64,000 nt of DNA from Hallella seregens ATCC 51272 (GTDB lineage: Bacteria > Bacteroidota > Bacteroidia > Bacteroidales > Bacteroidaceae). Positions 54,938-63,663 of the stretch are shown here, piece by piece (position 1 is the stretch's first letter; each line of letters opens with the position of its first letter). Position numbers and translations under genes: made by a program. Under the pieces are notes generated by a model that saw nothing but the letters and a program-made list of their open reading frames with translations, did no database searches and was not told the DNA's origin. Where the stretch lies: NCBI RefSeq assembly GCF_000518545.1, contig NZ_JADU01000006.1, positions 1 through 64,000 on the forward strand, given 5' to 3'.

Positions 54938-55069
54938 ATGACGGTGTAAACGCCAGAGAAAAACGGTGTAATCGCGGGGCCGTTACCCGTTTTTCGCAGG
55001 GCCATTACACGTTTTTCGCAGGGCTGTTACGGTGTAATCGCGAGGCCGTTGCGCCGTTTTCGCAGGGGC
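54938..55069. repeat. 22 bp tandem array, family GTTACGGTGTAATCGCG, locus D (6 units)
   Basis: Units start at 54938, 54960, 54982, 55004, 55026 and 55048, exactly 22 bp apart. Two units carry a variant with CGTTTTTCGCAGGG in place of the usual GGTGTAATCGCG. This is the best preserved array of the family. It is followed by the hairpin element at 55,103-55,266; the gap between dapA and the AraC gene contains no gene. Confidence 0.92.
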
Positions 55070-55102
55070 AGGTATCGTAGAAAGGGGCACCAGCAACTTC
55101 TT

Positions 55103-55266
55103 TTTCTCACAGATTCCACAGATTTTGCAGATGCTGCGCGTGGAATTTTCTCACAGATTCCACAGATTTCACAGATGCTGCGCGGTGATTGGCATCTGTG
55201 AAATCTGTGGAATCTGTGAGAAAAGCCTTGCAAAACTTCTGTGAAAAACGTGCCATCTGTGAGAAA
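55103..55266. repeat. Dispersed hairpin element, copy 2 (32 bp perfect inverted repeat)
   Basis: 55146-55177 and 55193-55224 form a perfect 32 bp inverted repeat around a 15 nt loop. The loop is the exact reverse complement of the loop in the copy at 21.2 kb, so the two copies are the same element in opposite orientation. Outer arms with the same 9 bp motif lie at about 55,103-55,135 and 55,237-55,266. Confidence 0.92.
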
Positions 55267-55349
55267 ACACAACGCACACCCCGCACCGAAACCCGGGTAT
55301 TGCCCGTAGGGGCCGGCCTCCGCACCGGCCCGCATGCCCGTCAGGGCAT

Positions 55350-56282
55350 TCACGTGGCTGCCTGTTCCGCCCCCCCGCTCCGCTCCGCGGCCTCGCGTAC
55401 CGACTGCCGATACTGGCGGGGCGAGATGCCGACGACCTTGGAAAACAGGCGGGAGAAGTAGTAATTGTCGTCTATACCCACCTTGCCGCTGATTTGAACG
55501 ATCTTCATGTCGGTGGTTTCCAGCAGCCGACAGGCCTCCTGCACCTTCATCAGATTGAAATAGTTGAGCGGCGAGTGACCCGTGTTGTTCTTGAAGATGA
55601 GCGAGAACTGCGACACCGAATAGCCGATGTAGCGGGCCAACGATGGGAGCGAGAGCCGCTTTTCGATGTTCTCTCCCATGTATTTGATGGCCGCCTGGAT
55701 GACGTCGCCCTCGGCCACGCGGTCGCCTTGCTTGTGGTATTTGCGAAAGAGGGGCAGGAAACGGAACGTGGCCAGATAGGCGTGCAGCAGGGCCGCGGCG
55801 TAGTGCAGGTTGTCCGTGGAGTAGCCGTCGGAGAGCGTCAGAAAGATTTCCTCGAACAGCATGATGCGGTCGGCGATGCGCGATGTCGGCCCCGGACGGA
55901 CGTCGCGCGGCCCCTGGCAGTCGCCCGCCAGCTCGGCAGCCAGGTCGCCGGCAAAGTGTATCCAGTAGATGGTCCACGGGTCGTCGTTGTTCGAGGCATA
56001 GGTGTGCGGGCGGCCGGCAGGGATGATGAAGTACTGGTCGGCGTGCACCTCGTGCTGCGTGCCGCCCACGCGGTACCAGCCGCTGCCGCACGTGCAGTGG
56101 ATGAGGATGTGCTGGCCGATGGGCGTGGTGCGCTCGCGGTAGTGGTGCATGGCGTGGGGATAATGGCCCATGTCGGTGATGTGGAGCTGGCGCAACACGG
56201 CATCGTCCTGGGCGGCATGGCGTACAATGGCGGGCAACACGAGGGAACGCTCGCCTTCGAACCCCTCTCCGATTCTAAGCAT
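55350..56282 (-). CDS. AraC-family regulator with cupin sensor domain
   Basis: A 310-residue regulator. An N-terminal cupin-like domain (about 25-130, with HILIHCTCGSGWYRVGG and ADQYFIIPAGRPHTYAS) binds a small ligand, probably a sugar. The C-terminal AraC domain (about 205-300) has two helix-turn-helices: LSLPSLARYIGYSVSQFSLIFK and KIVQISGKVGIDDNYYFSRLFSK. It is divergent from the MFS transporter and the DUF5107 gene, which it most likely activates. Confidence 0.92.
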   Translation of the reverse strand: MLRIGEGFEGERSLVLPAIVRHAAQDDAVLRQLHITDMGHYPHAMHHYRERTTPIGQHILIHCTCGSGWYRVGGTQHEVHADQYFIIPAGRPHTYASNNDDPWTIYWIHFAGDLAAELAGDCQGPRDVRPGPTSRIADRIMLFEEIFLTLSDGYSTDNLHYAAALLHAYLATFRFLPLFRKYHKQGDRVAEGDVIQAAIKYMGENIEKRLSLPSLARYIGYSVSQFSLIFKNNTGHSPLNYFNLMKVQEACRLLETTDMKIVQISGKVGIDDNYYFSRLFSKVVGISPRQYRQSVREAAERSGGAEQAAT

Positions 56283-56410
56283 AGGCGCTGGTCTTGGGTG
56301 GATTTGACGGTGTAAAGGTAGCCAAAAAACGGAAAACTACGCACGTGGCATCGGAATTTTGTCTATTTTTTCTCCCCGGCCCGTCTATTTTCCGGCCGGG
56401 CGGATTGTGC

Positions 56411-56418
56411 TACCTTTG
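56411..56418 (+). promoter_or_regulatory. Predicted -7 element of the MFS-DUF5107 operon
   Basis: TACCTTTG lies 34 bp before the MFS start codon. The -33 region is not clear, as expected for a promoter needing an activator such as the divergent AraC protein (inference). Confidence 0.5.
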
Positions 56419-56452
56419 CACGCAGAAACCCTGACTAAAAACATTTGGCATC

Positions 56453-57841
56453 ATGACAGCAACCCTGAACAAGCGATTTGTCTACTTCATCTGCACCGTG
56501 TCGGCCATGGGCGGCCTGCTCTTTGGCTACGACTGGGTGGTCATCGGCGGGGCCAAGCCTTTCTACGAGCTCTATTTCGGCATTGCCGACAACGCCTCGA
56601 TGCAGGGCCTGGCCATGACCGTGGCCCTCGTAGGGTGCATGGGCGGGGCCATGCTCTGCGGCACGCTGGCCGACCGCATCGGGCGCAAACGGCTGCTCGT
56701 TGCCGCGTCGGTCATCTTCCTGCTCTCGTCGCTGGCCGTGGGTGCAGCCCGCAGCTTCGGGTTCTTCCTCGTGGCCCGGCTGGTGAGTGGCGTGGGCATC
56801 GGGCTGGCATCGGGCCTCTCGCCCATGTACATTGCCGAGGTGGCGCCCTCCGCGATACGCGGCAAGCTGGTGTCGCTCAACCAGCTCACCATCGTGCTCG
56901 GCATCTTGGCAGCCCAGCTTACCAACTGGCTCATCGCCGATGCGATACCTGCCGGCTCCACGGCTACCCAGATAGCCGCCTCGTGGAACGGGCAGACGGC
57001 CTGGCGATGGATGTTCTGGGCCGCCATAGTGCCCTCGGGCGTGTTCTTCGTGCTGGCTTTCCTCATCCCCGAAAGTCCGCGCTGGCTCACCATGAAGGGC
57101 CGTGAGCGGCAGGCCCTCGGCATCCTGACGCGCATCGGCGGAGGGGTCTATGCCGAGGCCGAGCTCCGTGCCGTGAGGGAGGCCAACGCCGCCGACGCCT
57201 CGCAGGGAGGGCTGCGCCTGCTGCTGAGCCGCCCCTACAGGCGGGTGCTCGTCATCGGGTTGGTGGTGGCTTTCTTCCAGCAGTGGTGCGGCACCAACGT
57301 CATCTTCAACTATGCCCAGGAGATATTTCAGGCCGCCGGATACGAGATTGGCGACGTGCTTTTCAACATCGTGGTGACGGGTATAGCCAATGTAGCCTTC
57401 ACCATCGTGGCCATTTTCACCGTGGATCGCTGGGGGCGCAAGGCGCTGATGATGCTCGGCGCGGGCGGCCTCTGCGGCATTTACCTCACGCTCGGCACGT
57501 GCTACTACCTCCAGGCATCGGGCTTTTTCATGATTGTGCTCGTGGTGGCGGCCATCGCCTGCTACGCCATGACGCTGGGTCCGTGCACTTGGGTGCTGCT
57601 CTCCGAGATATTCCCCAACCGGGTGCGCGCCGTGGCCGTGGCCACAAGCACCTTTGCCCTGTGGGTGGGCAGCAGCACATTGACCTACACTTTCCCCCTG
57701 CTCAATCGGGCACTGGGCAGCTACGGCACGTTCTGGATCTACAGCGCGGTGTGCCTGGCCGGCTTCATCTTCATGGCCCGCATGCTTCCCGAGACCAAGG
57801 GCAGGAGCCTGGAGCAGCTCGAACACGAGCTGGTGGACTGA
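56453..57841 (+). CDS. MFS sugar porter (XylE/GLUT type)
   Basis: A 462-residue carrier with 12 helices. Sugar-porter motifs are present: GGLLFGYDWVVIGGA in helix 1, DRIGRKR in the first cytoplasmic loop, ESPRWL after helix 6, DRWGRKAL in the second half and PETKGRSLEQLE at the end. It imports a monosaccharide or short oligosaccharide with protons. It is followed after 26 bp by the DUF5107-TPR gene and is divergent from the AraC gene. Confidence 0.94.
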   Translation: MTATLNKRFVYFICTVSAMGGLLFGYDWVVIGGAKPFYELYFGIADNASMQGLAMTVALVGCMGGAMLCGTLADRIGRKRLLVAASVIFLLSSLAVGAARSFGFFLVARLVSGVGIGLASGLSPMYIAEVAPSAIRGKLVSLNQLTIVLGILAAQLTNWLIADAIPAGSTATQIAASWNGQTAWRWMFWAAIVPSGVFFVLAFLIPESPRWLTMKGRERQALGILTRIGGGVYAEAELRAVREANAADASQGGLRLLLSRPYRRVLVIGLVVAFFQQWCGTNVIFNYAQEIFQAAGYEIGDVLFNIVVTGIANVAFTIVAIFTVDRWGRKALMMLGAGGLCGIYLTLGTCYYLQASGFFMIVLVVAAIACYAMTLGPCTWVLLSEIFPNRVRAVAVATSTFALWVGSSTLTYTFPLLNRALGSYGTFWIYSAVCLAGFIFMARMLPETKGRSLEQLEHELVD

Positions 57842-57867
57842 ACATCAGAAAACAAACCAACAACGAT

Positions 57868-60800
57868 ATGGCAAACGTAAAGGCATGGCGGGAGGTGGTA
57901 ACCCTCCCGACCTACGAGATCGGCGAAGCCGAGAAGAACCCCATCTTCCTCGAAAAACGCGTGTATCAGGGGTCGAGCGGCGTGGTATATCCCTACCCCG
58001 TGGTCGAAAAAATCAGCGATTCGCCCACCGACCACGACTGGAACGCCGTGTGGCTGGAGAACGAATACATCAAGGTGATGATACTTCCCGAGCTCGGCGG
58101 CCGCGTGCAGATGGCCTACGACAAGGTGAAGGGCCGCCACTTTGTGTACTACAATCACGTTGTCAAGCCGGCCCTTGTGGGCCTCACCGGCCCGTGGATC
58201 AGCGGTGGCATCGAGTTCAACTGGCCCCAGCACCACCGCCCCAGCACCTATCTGCCCGTCGATTCAGACATCGAAGAGCATGCCGACGGGGCCGTGACGG
58301 TGTGGGTGAACGAGTACGAACGCATGTTTCATCAGAAAGGAGCCGCGGGCTTCACCCTGCGGCCAGGCTGCGCCTATCTGGAAATACAGGGGCGGCTCTA
58401 CAACGGAACGCCCGTGCCGCAGACCTTCCTGTGGTGGGCCAACCCGGCAGTGGCCGTGAATGAACACTATCAAAGCGTGTTCCCGCAGGACGTAAACGCC
58501 GTGTTCGACCATGGCAAGCGCGCCGTGAGTAGCTTTCCCGTCGCCACGGGCACCTACTACAAGATGGACTATTCGGCCGGCGTGGACATCTCCAACTACA
58601 AGAATATCAAGGTGCCCACGTCGTACATGGCCGTCAATTCCAAGTTCGACTTCGAGGGAGGATACGAAAACGACACCCGCGGCGGCATGCTGCACGTGGC
58701 TAATCACCACTTCTCGCCGGGCAAAAAACAGTGGACTTGGGGCAACGGCGACTTCGGAAGGGCCTGGGATCGCAACCTCACCGACGCCGACGGACCCTAC
58801 ATTGAGCTCATGGCGGGCGTGTTCACCGAGAACCAACCCGACTTCACCTGGCTCATGCCCTACGAGGAAAAGCGCTTCACGCAGTACTTCATGCCCTACC
58901 GCGAACTGGGCGTGGTGAAGCAAGCCTCGCGCGACCTCGTGATGAACATCGACCGCAACGCCGACGGCACCGTGTGGTTCAAGCTCTATGCCACGAGCCT
59001 ACGGCAGGTGCACGTGGTGCTGCAGGGCGACGACGGCACCGTCTACTACGACCGGCAGACGGAGCTTTCGCCCGAGAACATCCTCTGCGAGACGGTCGAT
59101 GTGCAGGGCTGCCCGCTCTCTGCACTCACTCTTCGCGCCGGCCGGCTGGTGTGGCATGCCGAGCCCGACGAGCTGCGACCCATCCCCCAGGCCGCCCAAC
59201 CCGCCCTGTTGCCCGCCGAGGTGAAGACCGTGGAACAGCTCTACCTCACAGGGCTGCACCTCGAACAATACCGCCACGCCACCTACAACCCCGTGGATTA
59301 CTATGAGGAGGGACTGCGTCGAGACCCCGAAGACTACCGGTGCAACAATGCGTTGGGGCTGTGGTATCTGCGCAAAGGCCGGTTCGGCAAGGCTGAACCG
59401 TACCTGCGCAAGGCCGTGGACGTGCTCACAAAACGCAATCCAAACCCCTACGACGGCGAGCCCATCTACAACCTTGCACTGGCCCTACGCTGGCAGGGAC
59501 GCACGGCAGAGGCCTACGACCTGTTCTGGAAGTCCACCTGGAATGCCGCCTGGCAGGATGCCGGCTTCCTGAATTGCGCCCGCATTTCCGTGGAGCAGCA
59601 GCGGCTTGAAGACGCTCTCGGGGAGGTGGACAGCTGTCTGGCGCGCAACGCCTACAACCACAAGGCCCGCGCGCTGAAGGTTGCCGTGCTGCGTCTCATG
59701 GGGCGCACGGCCGAGGCCCTCGGCCTGGCCCGCGAGAGTGTGGCCATGGATCGGTTCAACTATGGCTGCCGCTACGAGGAGTTCCTGCTCACGGGCGACG
59801 GGCAGCTGCACCGCAGCCTGGCCGCGTTGATGCACGGCATGCCCAACAACTACGACGAGCTGGCCCTCGACTACTGCGCTGCAGGCCTCACCGCCGAGGC
59901 CCGCGCGGTGTGGCAGTGGGCCGTCGACGAGGGAGCTACCACGCCCATGACCCACTACTACATGGGTTGGGCGGGCGACGCCGACGCCTTTGCAAGGGGC
60001 GAACGGGCCTGTCCCGACTACTGTTTCCCCAACCGCACGGAAGACATTCTGGCCCTACAGGCCGCCCTGCAACACAACAGCCGCGACGCCCGCGCCCACT
60101 ACTATCTGGGCTGTCTCTACTATGCCAACCGGCAATACGGCCCAGCCCACGACCACTGGACGCGCTCCGCCGAGCTCGACCCGTCGCTGCCCACAGTGTG
60201 GCGCAACCTGGCTCTCTACGCCTACAACAAGGCGGGGCAGCTCGAACAGGCCCGCACATACATGGAACGGGCCTTTGACCTGAACCCCACCGACGCGCGC
60301 ATCCTGATGGAACTCGACCAGCTCTACAAGCGGATGGGCCTCGACCCGGCCTGGCGGCTGGGGCAGCTGCAACGCCATCCCGCCCTCATCGCGCAGCGCG
60401 ACGACCTGATTCTCGAAGAGGCCACCCTGCTCAACCAGACCGGCCGGCACGCCGACGCCCTCGAACGGATAGACCATCACCGCTTCCATGCCTGGGAAGG
60501 GGGCGAGGGTCGGGTGAGCGGACAGTACCAGTTGGCCCGTTTGGAGCTGGGCAAGCAGGCCCTCGCGGCCCGGCGATACGACGATGCACTCGGGCTGCTT
60601 GCCGAGTGTCTCGTCTACCCGCCCCACCTGGGCGAGGGCCGGTTGGAGGGCGCACAGGAGAACGACTTCTACTTCTTCATGGGCGTAGCCCATGCTGCCA
60701 AGGGCGAAGACAGCAAGGCCCGCTCCTGCTGGGAGCGGGCCACGGAGGGGCCTCGGGAGCCTGCCGCCGCCATGTACTACAACGACGCGCGGCCCGACAA

Positions 60801-61131
60801 GATATTCTACCAGGGACTGGCACTGCTCCGGCTGGGCCGCACGGACGAGGCGCGGGGGCGGTTCCACCGGCTCGTCGACTACGGCAAACAGCATCTCTTC
60901 GACCGCGTGGTGATGGATTACTTCGCCGTGTCGCTGCCCGACCTGCAAATTTGGGAGGGTTCGCTCGACCTGGCCAACGAGCTGCACTGCAAGTATATGC
61001 TGGCCCTGGGCTACTACGGACTGGGCGACCGCACCCACGCCATGCGCTATCTGAAGGAGGCCTCGCGGCTGGACGCCAACCATCTGGGCCTCTTTTCCTT
61101 CCGCACGCTGGTGGCGTTGCAGCTGGCCTGA
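57868..61131 (+). CDS. DUF5107-TPR protein, possible carbohydrate-active enzyme
   Basis: A 1087-residue protein starting at MANVKAWREVVTLPTYE, without signal peptide, so cytoplasmic. Residues about 30-330 form the DUF5107 beta-sandwich, reminiscent of galactose mutarotase-like folds (MILPELGGRVQMAYDK, GPWISGGIEFNWPQHHRPSTY). From about 475 to the end the protein is built of TPR-like helical repeats (ALGLWYLRKGRFGKAEPYLRKAV, YYLGCLYYANRQYGPAHDHW). It is co-transcribed with an MFS sugar porter. No function is established as far as I know; breakdown or sensing of the imported sugar is inference. Confidence 0.82.
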   Translation: MANVKAWREVVTLPTYEIGEAEKNPIFLEKRVYQGSSGVVYPYPVVEKISDSPTDHDWNAVWLENEYIKVMILPELGGRVQMAYDKVKGRHFVYYNHVVKPALVGLTGPWISGGIEFNWPQHHRPSTYLPVDSDIEEHADGAVTVWVNEYERMFHQKGAAGFTLRPGCAYLEIQGRLYNGTPVPQTFLWWANPAVAVNEHYQSVFPQDVNAVFDHGKRAVSSFPVATGTYYKMDYSAGVDISNYKNIKVPTSYMAVNSKFDFEGGYENDTRGGMLHVANHHFSPGKKQWTWGNGDFGRAWDRNLTDADGPYIELMAGVFTENQPDFTWLMPYEEKRFTQYFMPYRELGVVKQASRDLVMNIDRNADGTVWFKLYATSLRQVHVVLQGDDGTVYYDRQTELSPENILCETVDVQGCPLSALTLRAGRLVWHAEPDELRPIPQAAQPALLPAEVKTVEQLYLTGLHLEQYRHATYNPVDYYEEGLRRDPEDYRCNNALGLWYLRKGRFGKAEPYLRKAVDVLTKRNPNPYDGEPIYNLALALRWQGRTAEAYDLFWKSTWNAAWQDAGFLNCARISVEQQRLEDALGEVDSCLARNAYNHKARALKVAVLRLMGRTAEALGLARESVAMDRFNYGCRYEEFLLTGDGQLHRSLAALMHGMPNNYDELALDYCAAGLTAEARAVWQWAVDEGATTPMTHYYMGWAGDADAFARGERACPDYCFPNRTEDILALQAALQHNSRDARAHYYLGCLYYANRQYGPAHDHWTRSAELDPSLPTVWRNLALYAYNKAGQLEQARTYMERAFDLNPTDARILMELDQLYKRMGLDPAWRLGQLQRHPALIAQRDDLILEEATLLNQTGRHADALERIDHHRFHAWEGGEGRVSGQYQLARLELGKQALAARRYDDALGLLAECLVYPPHLGEGRLEGAQENDFYFFMGVAHAAKGEDSKARSCWERATEGPREPAAAMYYNDARPDKIFYQGLALLRLGRTDEARGRFHRLVDYGKQHLFDRVVMDYFAVSLPDLQIWEGSLDLANELHCKYMLALGYYGLGDRTHAMRYLKEASRLDANHLGLFSFRTLVALQLA

Positions 61132-61174
61132 CCGCCGGGCACGCGGCCGGAACGGCATGCCCGGCCGGCCGCCG

Positions 61175-61435
61175 CTACTCGCCCCAGGGATTGTCGGCCC
61201 ATTCTTCGTCGAAGCCCACGGCTCCCCAGCGCTTGCCGCCGGCAATGCCGGGGCCGTCGCCGGGCGTAGTATGCACGTGCACGTCACCGGTTTTCTTGTA
61301 TCCGCCGTCCTCCGTACCGATGTCGTAACGGGCCCTTCCACTCACGCACACCATCTGTTCGAGTTCCACGTGTATGATTTCCGTCTCTGGACGCTGGTAA
61401 GTCCGCTGCTGTTTGTTGGCTTTCATATTCTTCAT
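61175..61435 (-). CDS. Small C-SG type peptide downstream of the LRR gene
   Basis: An 86-residue protein whose start overlaps the end of the LRR gene by 4 bp. It has a basic N-terminus and the stretch YQRPETEIIHVELEQMVCVSGRA, which recurs in many small Bacteroidales proteins I know of. The C-terminal half is Gly/His/Trp-rich. No signal peptide is apparent. The function of this peptide class is unknown. Confidence 0.7.
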   Translation of the reverse strand: MKNMKANKQQRTYQRPETEIIHVELEQMVCVSGRARYDIGTEDGGYKKTGDVHVHTTPGDGPGIAGGKRWGAVGFDEEWADNPWGE

Positions 61436-63438
61436 TTCACTACGTATTTCTTTCCATTAACAATATAAAATCCCTTGGGCAACCCGTCCAGGGAACTGCC
61501 GGCACGCACCAGCCGGCCGTCCGGCCCATATACTCCGCGGGGCGCGGAGGCCGCCGTGCGTGGGGCGGCAGCGTGCAGGGGGGTGATGCCGGTGGGCGTG
61601 TCATCGCCCGTTTCGGCCCCGTACACGCTCTGGGCCTTGGCCAGGGCCCCGTCATCGGCCGACGCAAGCACGCACGCAAAACCGGGCGTCCACGTGCCGC
61701 CCGCGGCCGATGTCCACTTGTAGAACGCGTTGGGCCACTGGCTCTCGTCGTCGCCCGAGTAATAATAATAGCTGTACTGCTGCAGCGACTTGCCCTGCGC
61801 GTAGTTGCCGCGGAACGTGTAGGCCACGCCGTCACACGTCTGCACCACCGTCTCGCCGTCGAGGGCGGCGTCGGTCTGGGGCTTCTTCTGTATGCCCACG
61901 ATGGTGGTTTTCACGCCCGGCGTGCTGCCGGCGTGGATGGCCGGATGGATCATGTAGGGATGATGTGCCCGTGTAACCGTGACGGGCGTGGTGAAATGCA
62001 GGGTGATATACTTCCTGCCGGCACCCTCCATTTCAGAGCTCACCGCGGAAAATTCCACCACCTCCAACCCGGCTCCGTAGGCACTTTTGAGCTGGGCGGC
62101 GGTCATGTCGAAGGGCAGGCACATGGTGTACCACTTGTCGCGCACGCGCACCGAGTCGACTGTAATCTTCTTGCCCAGCGTCGAGTCGGTCAGCATGAAG
62201 TTCTTCCAACCGGCATAATCGCCATGAAGCCCCTCGAAATAGTCGGAGTGCTTCACGGGCAACCGGTTGCCGTCGGCGTCGAACACCCAGTGGTTCAGCT
62301 CCGGATGGTTGCCGTAGGGCGAGCTGCTGTAGCCCGCCGTGCCTATCACTTTAATGTATTCGTTGGTGTAATCGTCATAGGCCTCACGCATGAAATGCAG
62401 CCGTGTAACCACTTTCATGTTGCCGTCCTCGGGCGTATAGAGATCCCTGGTCACGCCCGTTTGCCCGTCGGTACAGGTGCCAGCCTGGTACTTGTAGGTG
62501 ATGTTGTCGGTGAAAGCACCCTCGGCACACTTGGTGTGGTTGCCCAGCACGTAGACATCGGCCAGGTTGTAGTTGTTCTCAAAGGTGGCTGTCTCGATCT
62601 GTTCCACGCCCTCGGGGATGGTGATGCTGCGCAGTTCCGCGCACTGGGCAAAGGCTTTTGTGCGGATGACGCGCAGCGAATTGGGCAGCCGTATGGCCTC
62701 GATGCCGGCCCCGAGAAACGCACCCGCGCCTATCTCGGTGACGCCTTCGGGCAGCACAATGTTCTTTAAACCCGTGCAGCGGTCAAAGGCTTGGGTGCCG
62801 ATGACGATGCTCGTCGAGCCGTAATGAAAGTCTACAGTCGTCAGGTTGGGGTTGCCCTGAAAGCACAGGTTGCCGATGTGGATGCTGCTGCGGGCGCCAA
62901 ACACCACCTTTTTCAGCGACTTGTTGTGGAAGGCCTGCTGGGCCACGGTGAGGCCGATGGCGGCATTGTCGGGGATGACGACCTCCTCGATTTGGCACCG
63001 GGAGCCGTCGCTGAACGTGGTGGGAATGGACGATGTGGTGGCCGGATAGGTCACTTTCTTCATCGACGTGAGCCAAGCCAGGCCCCGAAGGTCGTTGTCC
63101 GACTGCAGCTCGGCCTCAGAGAGGTCAAGCTCCCGAAGCACAAAATGCTGGTAACCGCCGTAGCTCTCGCCGTAGAGGCGGTAGAGGTCGGCCTGTGTCA
63201 TGCGCACGCCGGGGGCCGTCGCAACTTTCAATTTCCGAGCCGTGAGCGCCCCCGAGGCGGCCAGGAAAGCCGTGGGCTGCGCCGCGGCATACTGTCCTGT
63301 GAACTCGGCATCCAGGTCGCCCGCCGCATTCAGCGTCAGGGTCACGGTGCCGTCGCCGGCTGTGGCAACAGCCAGCTTGGCCTGTGCAAACTGTGTCACG
63401 AGGATGCACAGCATGGCAAGCAAAGTAATTCTTCTCAT
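61432..63438 (-). CDS. BspA-like leucine-rich-repeat surface protein
   Basis: A 668-residue exported protein (signal 1-20, AQA). Residues about 155-310 contain TpLRR/BspA-like repeats such as LKNIVLPEGVTEIGAGAFLGAGIEAIRLPNSLRVIRTKAFAQCAELRSITIPEGVEQIETATF. A beta-rich domain follows (about 340-600), then a C-terminal domain with GPDGRLVRAGSSLDGLPKGFYIVNGKKYVVK, the typical Bacteroidetes type IX-like or Por-type sorting end. BspA-like proteins mediate adhesion. A -7 box CAAAGTTA (reverse of TAACTTTG) is at 63,529-63,536. Confidence 0.88.
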   Translation of the reverse strand: MRRITLLAMLCILVTQFAQAKLAVATAGDGTVTLTLNAAGDLDAEFTGQYAAAQPTAFLAASGALTARKLKVATAPGVRMTQADLYRLYGESYGGYQHFVLRELDLSEAELQSDNDLRGLAWLTSMKKVTYPATTSSIPTTFSDGSRCQIEEVVIPDNAAIGLTVAQQAFHNKSLKKVVFGARSSIHIGNLCFQGNPNLTTVDFHYGSTSIVIGTQAFDRCTGLKNIVLPEGVTEIGAGAFLGAGIEAIRLPNSLRVIRTKAFAQCAELRSITIPEGVEQIETATFENNYNLADVYVLGNHTKCAEGAFTDNITYKYQAGTCTDGQTGVTRDLYTPEDGNMKVVTRLHFMREAYDDYTNEYIKVIGTAGYSSSPYGNHPELNHWVFDADGNRLPVKHSDYFEGLHGDYAGWKNFMLTDSTLGKKITVDSVRVRDKWYTMCLPFDMTAAQLKSAYGAGLEVVEFSAVSSEMEGAGRKYITLHFTTPVTVTRAHHPYMIHPAIHAGSTPGVKTTIVGIQKKPQTDAALDGETVVQTCDGVAYTFRGNYAQGKSLQQYSYYYYSGDDESQWPNAFYKWTSAAGGTWTPGFACVLASADDGALAKAQSVYGAETGDDTPTGITPLHAAAPRTAASAPRGVYGPDGRLVRAGSSLDGLPKGFYIVNGKKYVVK

Positions 63439-63528
63439 GTTTTCCTATTGATCTATATTTGTACAATGTTTCATGCCCGCCGGTCAACACGCCGGCGTTA
63501 AGAATATCTCTTCGTCTTTGGGTGGCTG

Positions 63529-63536
63529 CAAAGTTA
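63529..63536 (-). promoter_or_regulatory. Predicted -7 element of the LRR gene
   Basis: TAACTTTG on the minus strand, about 90 bp before the start codon of the LRR gene. The gene is divergent from the AraC-like gene at 63,664. Confidence 0.45.
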
Positions 63537-63611
63537 CGAAGACGCGGCCGACAAGGGATTTCCAAAAAGTTAGAAAAGATTTCCTTTTCTTTAAATTCCA
63601 CGTCAAGACCC

Positions 63612-63642
63612 TTTGAACTCAAGGTCATTTTGCCTATCTTTG
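63612..63642 (+). promoter_or_regulatory. Predicted promoter of the AraC-like gene at the window end
   Basis: TTTG (63612-63615) and TATCTTTG (63635-63642) with a 19 bp spacer match the phylum consensus very well. The start codon follows 21 bp after the -7 box. Confidence 0.7.
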
Positions 63643-63663
63643 CCGGCAACTTATCTACCCATC

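Noticed and set aside
57283..57867. Upstream extension of the DUF5107 gene
   Set aside because: The extension overlaps the MFS gene in another frame and has shadow-type composition; MANVKAWREVV is the natural start.
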